NCBI RefSeq assembly: GCF_003589595.1
Contig: NW_020653713.1
Location: 6,920,691-6,984,690 of the forward strand
Direction of reading: 5' to 3'
Origin: Hyposmocoma kahamanoa
Lineage: Eukaryota; Arthropoda; Insecta; Lepidoptera; Cosmopterigidae
DNA length: 64,000 bases
In this document: piece by piece, positions 35,691-49,400 of the stretch
How positions within the stretch are numbered: the stretch's first letter is position 1
Layout: each line of letters starts with the position of its first letter
Notes under the pieces: model-generated
Seen by the model: only the letters and a program-made list of their open reading frames with translations
Told to the model about the DNA's origin: nothing
The model's database searches: none
Program-made: the position numbers and the translations under genes

Positions 35691-36954
35691 ACATCAACTC
35701 GAAAATTACTAAGCACTTAAAATGTTATTTGTATTTGCAATTACACTGTCCTCTATCGGAAGAACCCGCGTCATAAACAAACCAGTAATACCGAATATAA
35801 AGTTGTTTATCGGCGTCTTCAAATCAGACGCTTATAAAAGCGCCACAGCGGCGCCCTATTACACGGGTGTAGTTTGCTTGTCATTCTATCCCACACTATC
35901 CTTTAATATCCCATGCCAAACAAACAAAAAAGTCTACAAGATCGATGACGTTTGTTGCTTTCTTATGAGGCCCCAAGAACTGAAATATACATGTGGGTAC
36001 GGAACACAAGATTGATGCGTGAATAGGAACGGAACGTGAGAAGAAAGAGAAAAAGGCGATGAGACGTGTGCAAAAGATAATTTGAGACTCTTTTTATATT
36101 CAGTAAAAATCGAAAATCGTAATTGGTTCACAAATATTTGATAATAAGAGATTTGAGAACTGGGAACCTCCTATTTTTTCTTTGAAGTCGATTAAAAATA
36201 TGTTAATAATTAATAGTCTTCTGTACACGTCGTACTCTCATCGCCGTATTCTATCTTCTTTCTCTCCCTTACCTTGCTATCCTTTCGCCCTTACACGCAT
36301 CACATTTACATTCTGTACCCACAAAATACGTAGTAAATAATAGATTTTTAATTACACATTTTCACGCGGCCGCCAGCGAGTTTAACATTAGGAACTCATT
36401 ATAGAGGGTCCTATACCACTACCATAAGTTTACAGTGACAGTTGTCGTAGCAACCCATAGCGATCTAGCAACCTGTGATTGCTAGAGAAGCAGTACGATT
36501 TTCTATACAAAATGTACATTTCTATTACGAGGTCATTAACTACAAATGCCTCTCTAAACTCGTGGTAAGGGCACTGGTCTGTAACGTCACTTAAGCAATT
36601 TAATAAAATTGACTAAACATCCAAAAACCAATTTACAAAATGGTATTATTACATACAATAAATTACAATTTTCTACTAAATTTCATTCATATGGAAATGT
36701 TTTAAATCCAATTGGACGATTCATAAGATTTTTTTATACATACATACATTTTTTTATGTAGAAATATAATAAATAAGTATTATGTACTTAGTTTTTAATA
36801 AAATTTATACATATTTGGTATCTGTAAGGAGATCTTATTTGTCACTTTATAGCACTCTGTTTTTTTTAATCTCCGACAATCTTGATAAGTAGACTTCATA
36901 TGTATACTACCGTATAGACGAATCAGTGTGTTTATATTATATTATTTCCCAAAA

Positions 36955-37362
36955 GGAAGTAAAATGACGTTGAAGGGTTGCCACTTTTCGTAAAACTCTA
37001 AATAGTCATGTTCTTATTGTCGACAGTTCTATCGATAAATTGTGACAGCTAATACAATACGACAAAATCATTGCTTTATCGCTTTCTTTCTTCTTATTTT
37101 GACATTTGGCTCCTCTGATATTGATTCATGAAGTAGAGGTAAGATATTATTCTTTCAAGATGGCGTCTACTTTCATTAAACAATTTTCTTACATTTTACG
37201 AACCTTGATTTATATTTAAACGAAAGAAGTTTGGCCATTTTTGCATGAGTGTAACCAATATTCAGTCGATAATCGATATTATATTTATCGGCTGCAATCA
37301 ACTTATTGTAAGCTGGCGTTTTACTCCGTCTCGGAAAAAATATAATATAGTTACACTGACCT
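36955..37362. mobile_element. TATAGTC-family MITE, copy 1
   Basis: It shares taaaatgac, a ttgccac/gccagttttc segment, gacagttctatcgata, and a right end cgttttactccgtct-type motif with the copies at 43745 and 59987. The outermost termini are eroded. It lies downstream of tweek. Confidence 0.6.
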
Positions 37363-37880
37363 TACAACGAAATTGGTAACCTAGGATCGTTTCCAGTTTA
37401 GACGGCTGTCGGTTCACATTTTATGTCAGTATAATTCGTCTCGATATTGCTCTAATAGTTACAATATTGTATTGCGTTAAATCCGGGATTCTTTTCACTT
37501 ATTCTTATAAAAATACTACATACGGGTAGATGTCATTGTGAATAGGAACGATTGTTTTAATATCAGTATGTAAATTACCTCATACATTAATTAGTTTTAA
37601 TGTATTCGATATTATTTTATCTGCACTAAGATAAAATGTTAGTTCTAATGTCGTTAAGAGAGAAAGGACGAGTATTTCAAAATCTTGCGGCATCTATATT
37701 TGACACTTAGCATAATTATGATAACGCTTTTTTATCACCAAATGCTCCTTGCCGAAGCCGTTCTGGCAACTCAATAGAGCTACGTACATCCTTTTTTGTT
37801 CTCTTTCCTGTACTCTCGGTGTCGAGAGTCGCCCGTTTGATATGATATTGAAACTAGCTCTAATTGGCTTGCTAATGCGG

Positions 37881-40428
37881 TCACTTGTTGGTGTTACTGG
37901 AGGCGGGCGGCGCCTGCGCAGTCACGAGCTTGGCCAGCGCTAGTGCCAGCAGCTTGTCAAGCGGATCCAGCGCACCACGCTGCACCCACTTGGGGATGGT
38001 GGTGCGCGCATGGCTGAAGCCCAGCTTCTGCAGGATATAGTCCACACCGTAAGGCTCGATGGATTTACCTGCCCACGATAACAGCCGTACAGTAGGCTCC
38101 AGGTGCCACGTGAGACAGCGGTAGTCGCGGTAGTCCTGCGCGTGCGCTGCCCCCGTCGCTGCGCCGGGAGCCGCTGCGCCGCTCTCCGTCCAAGCGTTGC
38201 GTGCGCCCATCGGCATCTGGCGGTTGACCACAGTTAGTGTTTTCGTTTGTTTATTCACATTACAATCCCCATGCGCTAACTGCTTACAGTAGGTAAATAA
38301 ATTTCAAATGAGAAATATGTACAGTCAAGAGCACGTCAAGTTTGACATTTTGTACTTTGGACCGTCTTTATCGCAAGCGGCATAGAATTGGATTTAAATT
38401 TTAAGTGTCAAGCTTGACGTGCTCTTGACCCTGTACTTACAACGCGGTCCTTCTCCTTGATGTAAGACGATATGAGATCGTGCAGGAAGAGGAAGGCCTC
38501 AGCGTCCACCGACACGAAAATGTGATCTTCAAACTCCGTGATAAAGCTGCACTCAACCACCGGCTTGGCGTCTGCAATACAATACAAATACGCTTTACTG
38601 GATAGAAGAACAAATATATAACAACAAAATTACAATCGGCATTATTACTAAACAGCAATCTTTAAAGACAATGATTATACAGGTATGGTATGATGCCAGG
38701 GCTATGTGACACGGAAGGAAAGTACTTTAATATTGTGTTTCATGGAGACATGATTTTTAAAAGTAAGTAATACTGCACTCAAATATCAATTATAAAGATT
38801 GATCCCTGTTAAATAGACTGCATCCGACTGTAAATACCTTGCAGCGTCGGCGGGTTGTGTGCCTGGCGGTGGTGCGTGCGCAGGTGCATTTGCAGGCTGG
38901 GCAGCGCGAAGATCACCTCGCGCGTATGTTTATCACCCGCTTTGCGTTCCGTCGAGCCTGTGCTACCGGTGCTACTGCTGCCACTGCCAGTGCTGTAGTT
39001 TTTCCAACAATGTTTTATCAAGTGGACTCCAACAGGGTGGCGCCAGTCATCATATTAAATGTATAGTCTTTAATACTGCATTATTATAAATTTATGTCTA
39101 CGTGTCGTTGTCCTACCAGCAAATGGATTTCGGGTCCGTGCTTAAAAGTGTCCAAACCAAAAGAGAAACAAATTGCAAAAAGAGGAACAATCGCGCGTCA
39201 CTCTTCGTTTGGTCCTTACGTTTATAAGGGTTAACCCTGAACATATTTTCCGTGGTTTTTGTATTAGACTTGTCAATTTGTTGTTGGTAGATCTATGCTA
39301 GATTTTTTTATATAATACCAAGTGTCGGGACGAACTAGCTTACGCCTGGTGGTAAGCGACACGCCTGTCCATAGTGGTTGCAGTGCCACTCAGAGCTTTA
39401 ATCGCAAACATATTTGGGGCACTGCCACTGCGCCCGTCACCCTGAGACATAAGTTGACAAGTCCCATGTGCCTGTAATTTCACTCTTACCCTTCTAAACC
39501 GGAACGCAGTAATGCTCGCATTACATTATATGAGTCATGTGGTCTGAAATAAATTACTAAATAAAATAAAAAATACTGCTTGTCGGTAGAAATAGGTGAG
39601 GTGGCAGTACTTCCTTCAACGAACTCTTTCACTACTGCTACTAAAGGTGTAGACAACATCCCTTCTAGTACGCCTAATATAGTTTCCCCATATACTGACC
39701 TGTTGCGTTCGCGATCGCGCTCGGCACTGTTGGTGTTGCCCGCGCCCGCCTCCCGCTCCAGTGACGGGAATAACTCGATCGCTGCAAAAGCCATTATTTA
39801 CAATGTTATACACTTGTTTCCTATAAAATTATGCGAAAGAAGGAAGCTTTTCCATCATCAGAGGACTAAACGGAGACTGGAGTTCCATCCCTAATTATTG
39901 TGGATATTGCAAGGATTCGCATGAAGCGCTTCGCTTCTTCATTTATATGGGGAACGGCTAAGGAGTGGAATGCCCTGCCTGCAGACTTATTCCCTGTATG
40001 TTATAACTTAGGCCTTTTCAAGACGAGAGTGAATAGGCATTATTTAGATGTGCATGCTACATTGTCGACCTTATCGTCACTTTCCGTCAATTGAGTCGAA
40101 GGTCAAATGTGCGCTTATTTTTTTAATTAAAAAAGTCTCTTCTTTAAGTTACTAACAAAAAAGTCCATTCGAAGTTCTTCGTCACTTGCCAAGAGAACAA
40201 CATTCTCTTCGTTCCAGCTGGACAAGCAACACGTACCGTCAATTTCGGAGCTGGCGAAGGCGTAATGGAACCACTCGCGCAGCGTCTTGAACTGTGGGGG
40301 GAAAAGCAGCGCGCGCGTCATACGGCACACTGTGGCCATGGACTGGTGCCCCCCTCCACCGCCGGTGCCTGCGCCTGCCGCGCCCAGCGACACGGTCAGG
40401 CTCTGCACTACTACCACCTCCGGCGAAC
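37881..40428 (-). CDS. tweek: tweek exons, block 6 (C-terminus)
   Basis: Exons are 40428-40237, 39781-39700, 38992-38838, 38571-38441 and 38216-37881. Landmarks: MATVCRMTRALLFPPQFKTL with EWFHYAFASSEID, a short charged spacer, VIFALPSLQMHLRTHHRQ, VVECSFITEFEDHIFVSVDA with HDLISSYIKEKDRV, and the terminal exon with HLEPTVRLLSWAGK and QKLGFSHARTTIPKW. It ends PPASSNTNK, stop. The last exon's acceptor (accgccag) has a poor pyrimidine tract. Confidence 0.92.
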
Positions 40429-43400
40429 CTGTACCAATCATTTCATTCTCGGGTGTTGTGGAAAAATTCGTCAACTTTTGCGCCGACTTTACCAATAAAT
40501 ATTAAAGTATTTAATCCGAATGTGGACTTTGAAGTGAAGCTTAAAGTCAAAATTTATTAAAATAACAATCTTTATTGCCTCTTTTCACGGTCATTGCATA
40601 AGTAAACTTACATAGCTGCCTTTTGAATTTTTACCAAAAATGAAAACATTGGTAAGAGACTGGAGTCCATACTAGATGTTAACCCGCGTGACAGATGTCC
40701 AGGCTCCCACCTCCAGATATTATTTTTAGCTTAAAAGTAGGAGTAGTGCGTACCGTCATCGGCCTTAGAGTGTTGCGCCTCGGTAGCGAAGCTGCAGCAG
40801 GGGTCCTTGAGGCTGAAGAGCGCCCAGGATTTGGCTTTAAAACTGTTCCCGTGGAAGCATGCCAGAGATACATTCGCACCCAGGAGCTCAATCGTGCCGC
40901 CCACTACAACGCCTGTGTGGAATTAATTACATACGTAAACAAAATAATAACAACAATTATTCCTTCATTTTATTTTGCGACACACAAGTCCGTCACCCAA
41001 CACGTTCAGAGCTCATAGAAAACCAGGGCTACAGTTAATTATGGCTGTGGCATAGGCCGAATGAAGTCCTTTTGCGTACGCAACCGCACAAATGACAGTA
41101 CAATTTGTAGTTGTTATATTTTGTTTTTTGCTTTTTGTCTCTTACGAACCGCGCGCGCGCACGCAAGCACACATGCACGCACGCACGCACGCTTGCAAGC
41201 ACGCGCGCACGCACGCTTGCAAGTACGCACGCACGCACGCTTGCAAGCACGCACGCACGCACTCACTCACGCACGCAAGCACGCACTCCCACACACACAC
41301 ACATAGACAACCACAAATTATGCAAGCAAAAACGTAGGCCATACAAATATTTCTCCCACACCGGGAATCGACTCCGGGACCTCTGCGTGGCAGACCGTTC
41401 TGGTAACTGTTCGGCCATAGAGACAGTGTGAAAATGAAAGTTATACATGGCTAGATCGTAATTATATTGAACTGCACGCATTCACCATACCTTGCGCAGG
41501 CGCCGGGCGTACCAGCTGCAGAACCCGTTGCCAATGTCGGTGGTGGCGCAACGTCGCGCCACCTGCTGCCTGACCTTCGCTGCCGCCCGCTGCTGTGAGA
41601 GCAACATCTCGGTTTTATCGACATTGATAAATTTTACTACATTTTCATCACACTTGCTCCAAAACAGTATCATGACGTGCAGGCAAAGTCGATAAGTAAG
41701 ATCTTAAATTACATTATCGCCCTATGGATTTTTTACGTCAAGATTTAAGCAAAATGTTTTTATGTTCATAAAATCTGAGCGTATATTTCGCATAAACTTG
41801 AAACATAAAAATCTAAACATTTGCAATGTAACTATATTTTACTAAATTTATTTAATGAATTCAAGTCTGTGCATTTTGTAACATTTTAGTTCGAGTTGTA
41901 TTATCGATGGAAGAATAATCCTGGCAATCCGTTTAAAAAAAAAACAATAAACCCGCAAAATCCACAAATGTCCTGTTGTGAAGCAATATTTATTCACACA
42001 AGAAATAAAATTCGTTGTATCTATTTCCTCGCCAATGTATGTGTCACGGGCGGAAAAAATTACAAATCTCGAGTCATTAAAATCTCTTCTAACAATCTCC
42101 TGTTGGTAATTTCTTATTTACCGCCTTTTAATACAAAATTTATTATTATATACGACCAATGTTGATTATATACTTACGTTCCTTGGCGTTCTTGGCGTCC
42201 TTCGCTGGTTGTGAAGGCGCCGGGGGCGCACACCGGCCGCGATAGTCGGGGTCAAGGGAGTTGAAGACACGTTTGGATGACTTAAACTGCTGGGTGAAGA
42301 ATTCCTCCAGCTTGAGCTGCATCTTGAACAGGTCGGGCGTAGTAGATCGTGACATGAGCACTTGCAGCTGCTGCCACGCCAGCGTGCCGTGCGCCAGGAT
42401 GATCGCCGGCCTAGGAACCAGTGTACAATGTGAAAAAAGGAACAGAAGAAGTGTATTTAAGTTTTTTTTATAATATTTTATAATATAAGCGACGACGGCA
42501 TGAACAAGTCGTGCGCCTGGTGGTAAGTGACACGCCTATCCATAACAGTTGCAGTGCCACTTAGAGCTTTTAATAGCAAAGATCTCAGGGGCACTGCCGC
42601 TGCGTCCGTCACCCTGAGACATAAACTGACAAGTCCCATTTCACCAGCATCATATTACTCATATTACTGCTTGATGGCTGAAATAGGTAAGGTGACAGTA
42701 CTTCTCAGGACGAATTCTTTCACAAGGAGCTGCTACTTACTTAAGTGTTGGTACACCCAACGAATAATGGATACAAAGCACTTGATGATTTGTGGGTAGT
42801 GGCCAGTGTCTGCTTGTTCATTAATACAAGAAACTAAACTGCAATGTATATTTCAGCTTGTTACGTGTATGTATTGTGTATAATTCAAGTTCCACGTTTA
42901 GGCTTCGTGTCCAGTTGTTCCCAAAATGCTTAACTGTCCCGCTTTCACAAAACATTACTCACGTAACAATAAATTTTAAAAAAATGGCGCGCAAGCGAAA
43001 AATATATAAAGCCAGCCAATCAGACATCGAGCACCGAACTACACAAGATTAGTTATTCATATAAGTTATTGATTCATTAAACAATTTTAGTTCTTTTTAT
43101 TATTATTTTTTTATCATTAAACATTTCGTAATTGTCATAAACGTATTTTATTTTGAAAACAATAACAAATTTACAGGGGTCCCGCCCTGAGGGAATAAAA
43201 TAATGGTTAGTTGTGAACCACATAATAATAATAAAAAAATGTAGCCCACTTGGTGTGGTGGTGGTCCCTCGGCGGGCGGCGCCAGTCGTCTCGCGCGGCG
43301 GATCGCAGGCAGCTGATACGCGCCAGCAACACTGGCGTGCCCATGTACTCCATGCGTAGCTCCAATGCCGCTACACGTACACCGCACACGTGGAAGGGGC

Positions 43401-46400
43401 TGGCCACGCCCGCGGCGCCGGCGCCGCTAGCTTCCTCCTCAATGTGCACTGCCCAGACAAAACCATTACGCAACTGTCGCACCCAAAATTGTGTACCAGG
43501 CAGATGAATGCGGGATCACCGTATGTGTGTATGTGGGAGAGTGAGATGGCGCCGCCGACGATGCCACCGCGTGCGTCTAACGATGACCCGGCCAGCGCCA
43601 CGCCCACTAACATGTTGCGGTGGCCGGTGCTGCCGATGCTCAGCCGTCCCGAGCAGTTGAAGTCGCGGCTCTGCCAGCTGCACGCAACCATTGATCACGT
43701 CACTCAATGCCCAAAGGCGAACGCTTAACAAACTTGTAATATGTTATAGTCTGTCTTTTTTTAAGACGGAGTAAAATGACTTTTGCAGTTGCCAGTTTTC
43801 ATAAAATTTGAAATAGTCGTGGAGTTGTTGTGGACAGTTTTATCGATAGTTTGTGAAAGAAGCTAAAATGTTGCCAAAAATGTCTGAATTGTGAATGTTA
43901 CGATGTTCTAATGATTGCTAATTGCTTTCTTTACTCTTATTTTAACAGTTGGCCTACTAGTATCGAAATAAATTTTTATTCATATACAGTTCAATAAAGA
44001 CAGGCGGATTTCATTATCTATATTGAATTAAAATTAAAAATTGAAAATATATCTCCTCTTTATACTATTAACAGACGTAGTTCTAAATGTAGAGTATGAA
44101 TTTATTGACAATTTAAATGAACCTGTGCCCGGTAGTTGGACGAACAATGGACCAATGATGATTCAAATCAATGATGAAATAAGTTTGGCTATTTATTGTA
44201 TAAGCGTAACCAACATTCAGTCGATAGAATATTTATCGACAGCAATCACTAGCGGTCAACACTTTTGCGCAATAAACTGTCATAATACTCATCTTCAAAA
44301 AAAGACCAACTATAAGTAGTAAATGACGTATGACTACCTGACGTTGCCCATAACGTTGCCCATGTTCATGTGGACATTGAGCCGTGTAAAGTTGACGGCA
44401 AACAGCACTAGCGTCTCCCACGCAGCGCCGCCTGCTTGCGCTGCGGTCGACCCGCTGTCTGCTGCAACACGCAACATTGGTTAATTCGGACATAATTATA
44501 CAAATCCATACAGAAAGACACTTATAGCATAGTAGAATAAAACAAGTAAAGTAACTCCGTACAAAATAACAGAGCGCTTGTATGTGGGGGCAACGGCCGC
44601 GCGCCGTTCACACACATTCACCTAATTATGAAAGACGCAAATCAAATAAAAATAATCTTTATTTCATAGATAAGCATTTCATACACTTGAAATCATCACA
44701 TTGGTTAAACTCTACCGCTCATTCCCGAAGAATGAGCAAGAAACTCTATGGATTGCTTTTTATAAATATACATTTGAACACATTTATCATTTACAATAAT
44801 TGCTTTTTCTTCAAATATCATACATCGCGACTACCTCCAAGAGTTAAACGAGTTACTACCACAGATTTTCGTCATCCAAGTACGCAGAAGTCATATAATA
44901 AATAACCTTTAATAATAGTTTTTGCTTAACTATAGTTTTAAACCTCGTGAATGATGCGTTGGGACGACCAGTGTTATGTAACGCTAATGTATAGCTAAAT
45001 TATGCAAAAGTGTGCACATTTGCGACGTTCACATGGAGTTACCATACTTGTTCTTATTCTGCTATGCTTACACTTTCACATTTTAGTTTACCTTTAGTCT
45101 TTTGGAAATCAGTCTTTGTTTTCTCTCTTTGAGGAAGCATCGGTGACACAGGCACATTAGCACTCGACGAACTGCAACGAACATGGTTTTTATTTAGGTT
45201 TCGTTTATTCCCATGACACGTATTTAGAAACAGCTGTAAAAGATATTACCTGGCGGAGTGCTGCGGCTGTTGTGCGCTAACGCCTGCGCTAAGGTCGCCG
45301 AGGAACATGCGGCGCACTATAGTGCGGCGATACCACGCCTTAGGGAATGCTAGAATTTCGCCCAGCCGTCGCATGTCGTACTTGAACCAGGCACTGCCCA
45401 CATCCACAATGGCTGCAATACAAGACGTTGACTTAACCTCCAAAGTGTTTAGCGGATTCTAGACAACCCCCATCGACTGCGTCAAAAAATTCAAAAAATT
45501 ACGGTGTTACTAGTTTCGAAAGTTATTTGGCTTTTAAAAACAATTGTTACATTACTGTGTTCCAAACAATTAGACCCTATGCACACGGCGTATTTCAGAC
45601 GCGCGTATACGGCGCCGTAATCGCGCGTCATCTGCACGTATACGCGCCACAGCGCTGTAGTGAGTCGATTCAAACGCGCGCAAACATCGCGTTGCAAGCA
45701 AGAAGCTTATACAGGGTGACATTTGAGATGGGGAAGCAAGGCCAGCTACCTTAATCGTCGTAGTTATAGGAAAAATTGCTGTCCAGTCTCAAATTTACAC
45801 CTTGTATAATCCACTGGAGTTTACAATTATTACAATTTCATGTAGTTGCTTCATTTCAAAAACTAACTGAAATTAAGAAACAAAACTAAAATTAAAACTA
45901 TCTCTTGTCAAAATGCGCGATACTTACGCGCGACTACAGCGCGTCTACGGCGCATATCCGCGCAGATGACGCGTAAGCGCGCGTTGTCAGGGGTTACCCG
46001 CCCACTGTACTTTTTCGCACTTTCGAGGTGAATTTATGACAATAGATCCAAAAATTGGGACATGTCTGTGCAACCACTCACTGGAGAAGCGTACGGTGGC
46101 CTTGGAGTGGTCCTTGTCGATCTGGAAGTCTAGCTTGCGGCTGCGCGACAGGTGGAACTTGACAAACTCCACGTTAATACTGAGTGAGTCCTTGCGCTCC
46201 GAATCGGAAAGAGGTGACCATTGCACTTGTGCTTCTTTAAGGCTGGATTTCTTGCCGCCGTACGGATGAAACATGTTGACGGAGAAGTCAGCCAGGCAGC
46301 CGGTAACACTGAGGCCGCCCATAGCAACGCCCGGAGCCGTCATCTCCTCGTCTGTAGCGCGCTTCGAGCTGAACACTATCTGCAGGCTGGGTAGCTGAAG

Positions 46401-49400
46401 CAGGCATTCAACGCGAGATGCGGGCAGGCAGCTAAAGCGGAACGTCGAAGGTTGCATGTGGAAGTGCACGATCACGTCAACCGGGAACGACGCGTAAACG
46501 TATTGCCCGTATGACGCTTCGCCCTCCGCCCCACCGCCGTCGCTGCCGCCCTCCGTTGAACCGCCCTCTGCAATGACCAACCGAGCAACTCAGAAGTCTA
46601 AACGCAGTTGTGACTATATACCTTCCTTGCTTTTGTGACTTTGTTTTTAATAGTGCTTCTTATCCGTCTAGTAAATCTTCTTTGACTGTTTTTGTTCTTT
46701 GTTGGGACTGAAGTTGGCTGCTTTTTTGTTGTATTTTTAAACATTGGTACTGTACTAGATAATGTACCTAATTTACTAATGTACCAGCATTGACTTACAA
46801 ATAAATGCACGACGGGTCTAATACAAAAACCACGAAAAAAATGTCCCAAGTCAACCTATTCGAAATTTAAATTGTTATGTCATCGCAGTATCGCGCTGTC
46901 CGTAGAACAAATGAAGACTAAAGCGGAGTGTCGCGCTCTGTATACGATTTTAGCGCCTTACAAGTGCGGACACTTTTTAGCGCGGACCCGACGTCCATAT
47001 AATTGTAAGTCAATGTGTACCAGGATCAAATGTAAACAACCTTCTTTTTGTGTTCTACGAATCATATTTTATATTTTTATTTTATTAGACTTAGTTATTG
47101 TTATTTTATTTGACGGTTACCACCCATAGTACAGGCGATCTTAGTTTAGGAGCAATCTATGTACCAATTGGAATAAAGATATTATTATTATGTTCTTCTT
47201 TATTTATCTCCGCCTGTAGGCTAGTTTGGACCAAACTTACGGACCGAAATTAAGTAAATGCTAGATGGTGTGTATCTATATGGAGGGTGTGTAATAAGAG
47301 TACCTACTTCGTACTCTTCCATCAGCATGAACTTTCAGACAATGCGACATTAATTTAAAATTACAGCTTTATTATTATTTGGTGAAATTACAGGCACATG
47401 GGACTTATCAACTTATCGACTCTTCCGTAGAACAAAGATCTATGTGCAAGACTACTTGTTCTCAGGACATAGTACATTTCGTTCGTTATTCTTCGCTGTG
47501 GATGTCAGATTGACCGTTGTTCGATTTTATATTTCCGAAACGAAATAAGATGTATAAATTCTCAAAACACCGTTACATAGGTCTTAGTTTGAATAACGAA
47601 ATTATTATCGTAACGTACTTATTCTCTTTTCGCTATATAATCACTTCGGACTCCGTTCTTCGGATGAGTCGTTATGTATCAGAGTGGCGGGCGCAGTGGC
47701 AGTGCCCCTTAAACTTTTGCAATTTAAAGCTCTGAGGACACTGCAACTGTTATGGGCAGGCGTGTAGCTTACCATCTTGTTCGTTCCGTCACTTGACATT
47801 TAAAAAAAATATTATTAACCGTGAGTACTTACGGGCGGTGAGGACCGGCGGGCCCAGCGACAGCGCCTTGGCGGGGATTGGTTCGAGCGCTCGTTCCAGG
47901 AACTCGAGGATGTGCGGGCTGATGATGGTCTCCTCGGGGATGCTGCGCAGCGTGATCCAGGCAAAGAGCGCGGCCTTCTTGCCGGCGCGGGCGCGCGCGG
48001 CGGCGGGTGACGCGCCCTCGTCGGGAAGCGTACGCGACTCGTAGTGCACCTTCAACAGCAGCCCGGGCACGCGGAACACCGTCGAGTCCACCACGGGCAG
48101 CAGCCGCGCCCCGGGCTTGCGTCGCGCGGAGGGGGACCCGCCAGTCTCGCCCAGCCCGCCCGACGCCGATCGACCCACGCGCATGCGCGACCCGCTGCTG
48201 TTCACAAAACAAATTAAGTACACGTTTAGAAGCAGTAGAGCTCCTTGTGAAAGAGTTCGTCCAGGAAAGTACTGTCACCTTACCTATATCTGCTGCCAAG
48301 CAGTAATGCGAGCATTACTGTGTTCCGGTTTTGAAGGGTAAGGGTGCTGGTGGAATTACGAGCACATGAGACTTGTCAACTTATGTCTGAGAGTGACAGT
48401 GCCCTACAAATTATGGACAGGCATGTAGCTTACCATAAGACGCACGACTTGTCGGTCCTGTTACTTGACTATTATTTAAAAAACTCATTGATACCTCCAA
48501 TCAACACTACACCACTTTACTTTTTAGTCAGTTCCTGTTATTTTTGTAAACAGCCATATTTATTTCCTAATATTATGCTCCCCGAATGTTGTGAAAAAAA
48601 AAGAAACAAAAAACAAAATTAAAAAACAGAACAGATCCAAAAATTAAGTTGGCGTAGTGTTCATTGGAAGTATCGACATAGCAGACGCGAATAGTGTTGG
48701 GTCATGGAAAAATTTCTATTTGGAAAAAAAAATCTGGATTTTTTCTAGATATTTTTCTTTTAATTTTCTACATAGGTAAAAATTTAAGTTACTGAACGAA
48801 AACGATGGAGTCATTAGAAAGGATTTTGCTGTTGTGAAATCTTTTTAAATCTCTCTTAGGTGGCTTTAAGCTATAGAAGTTTTATTAATAATACACGTTA
48901 AATAAAGTTTAAAAAGATATTTCTAAACGTAGAAGTTATGTTATTATGAGCCTTCGATATTATATTTTTCCAATTTTTCGGAAAAAAATCCGGAAAAACG
49001 TCCACTATTTGAAGACAGTCGGAAAATTACCCCCAACAGTAGACGCGGCCCATCGCACGAGCATGCATGAACGCACACCTCGGAATATATGTACACTTAC
49101 ATTTTAGCGTCGTCGTCCCGTGATGTCTCCCTTGTATGCAGCACGCACTTGCCGCTGTTGATGTGCACCTTCACGTCAAGTTCGAAGTCCACGTTCGGCT
49201 CGGCCGTCTTCGTCTTGCTCGTCTTGCCCTCGCCGCCAGTGTCGCCTGTTGACGCGCTGCTAAGGAACGTTCGTTTTGTCAATCTCGAACACTGGATTAG
49301 GATAGCTGAAGGCGGTCGGTTTGAGCTTACCTATGGTCGTGTTTGCGGCGCAGTTCGACCGCCTCCAGCTGGTCGGCCCAGAGGTCGGCGCGCGCGGGCA

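Larger units (their letters stand above)
28995..37880. other. Gene-poor transposon-rich spacer between Atg3 and tweek
   Basis: Apart from the inverted-repeat elements, THAP-like remnant, MITEs and SINE listed separately, I see no ORF with conserved protein character in this nearly 9-kb stretch. Several ORFs of 60-125 codons are readings of palindromes or AT-rich filler. Confidence 0.6.

Noticed and set aside
35722..36015. 97-codon ORF as a host gene
   Set aside because: No recognisable domain, no splice context, and it sits in transposon-rich spacer after a palindrome.
41035..41431. His/Thr- and Cys/Ala-rich ORFs
   Set aside because: Low-complexity translation of the ACGC microsatellite.
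41482..41673. Frame reading CATTDIGNGFCSWYARRL for the 41592 exon
   Set aside because: It does not fit the phase of the neighbouring exons. The other frame joins both sides and reads LRHHRHWQRVLQLV.
44041..44319. 92-codon plus-strand ORF
   Set aside because: It lies inside a MITE copy in a tweek intron and shows no conserved protein pattern.
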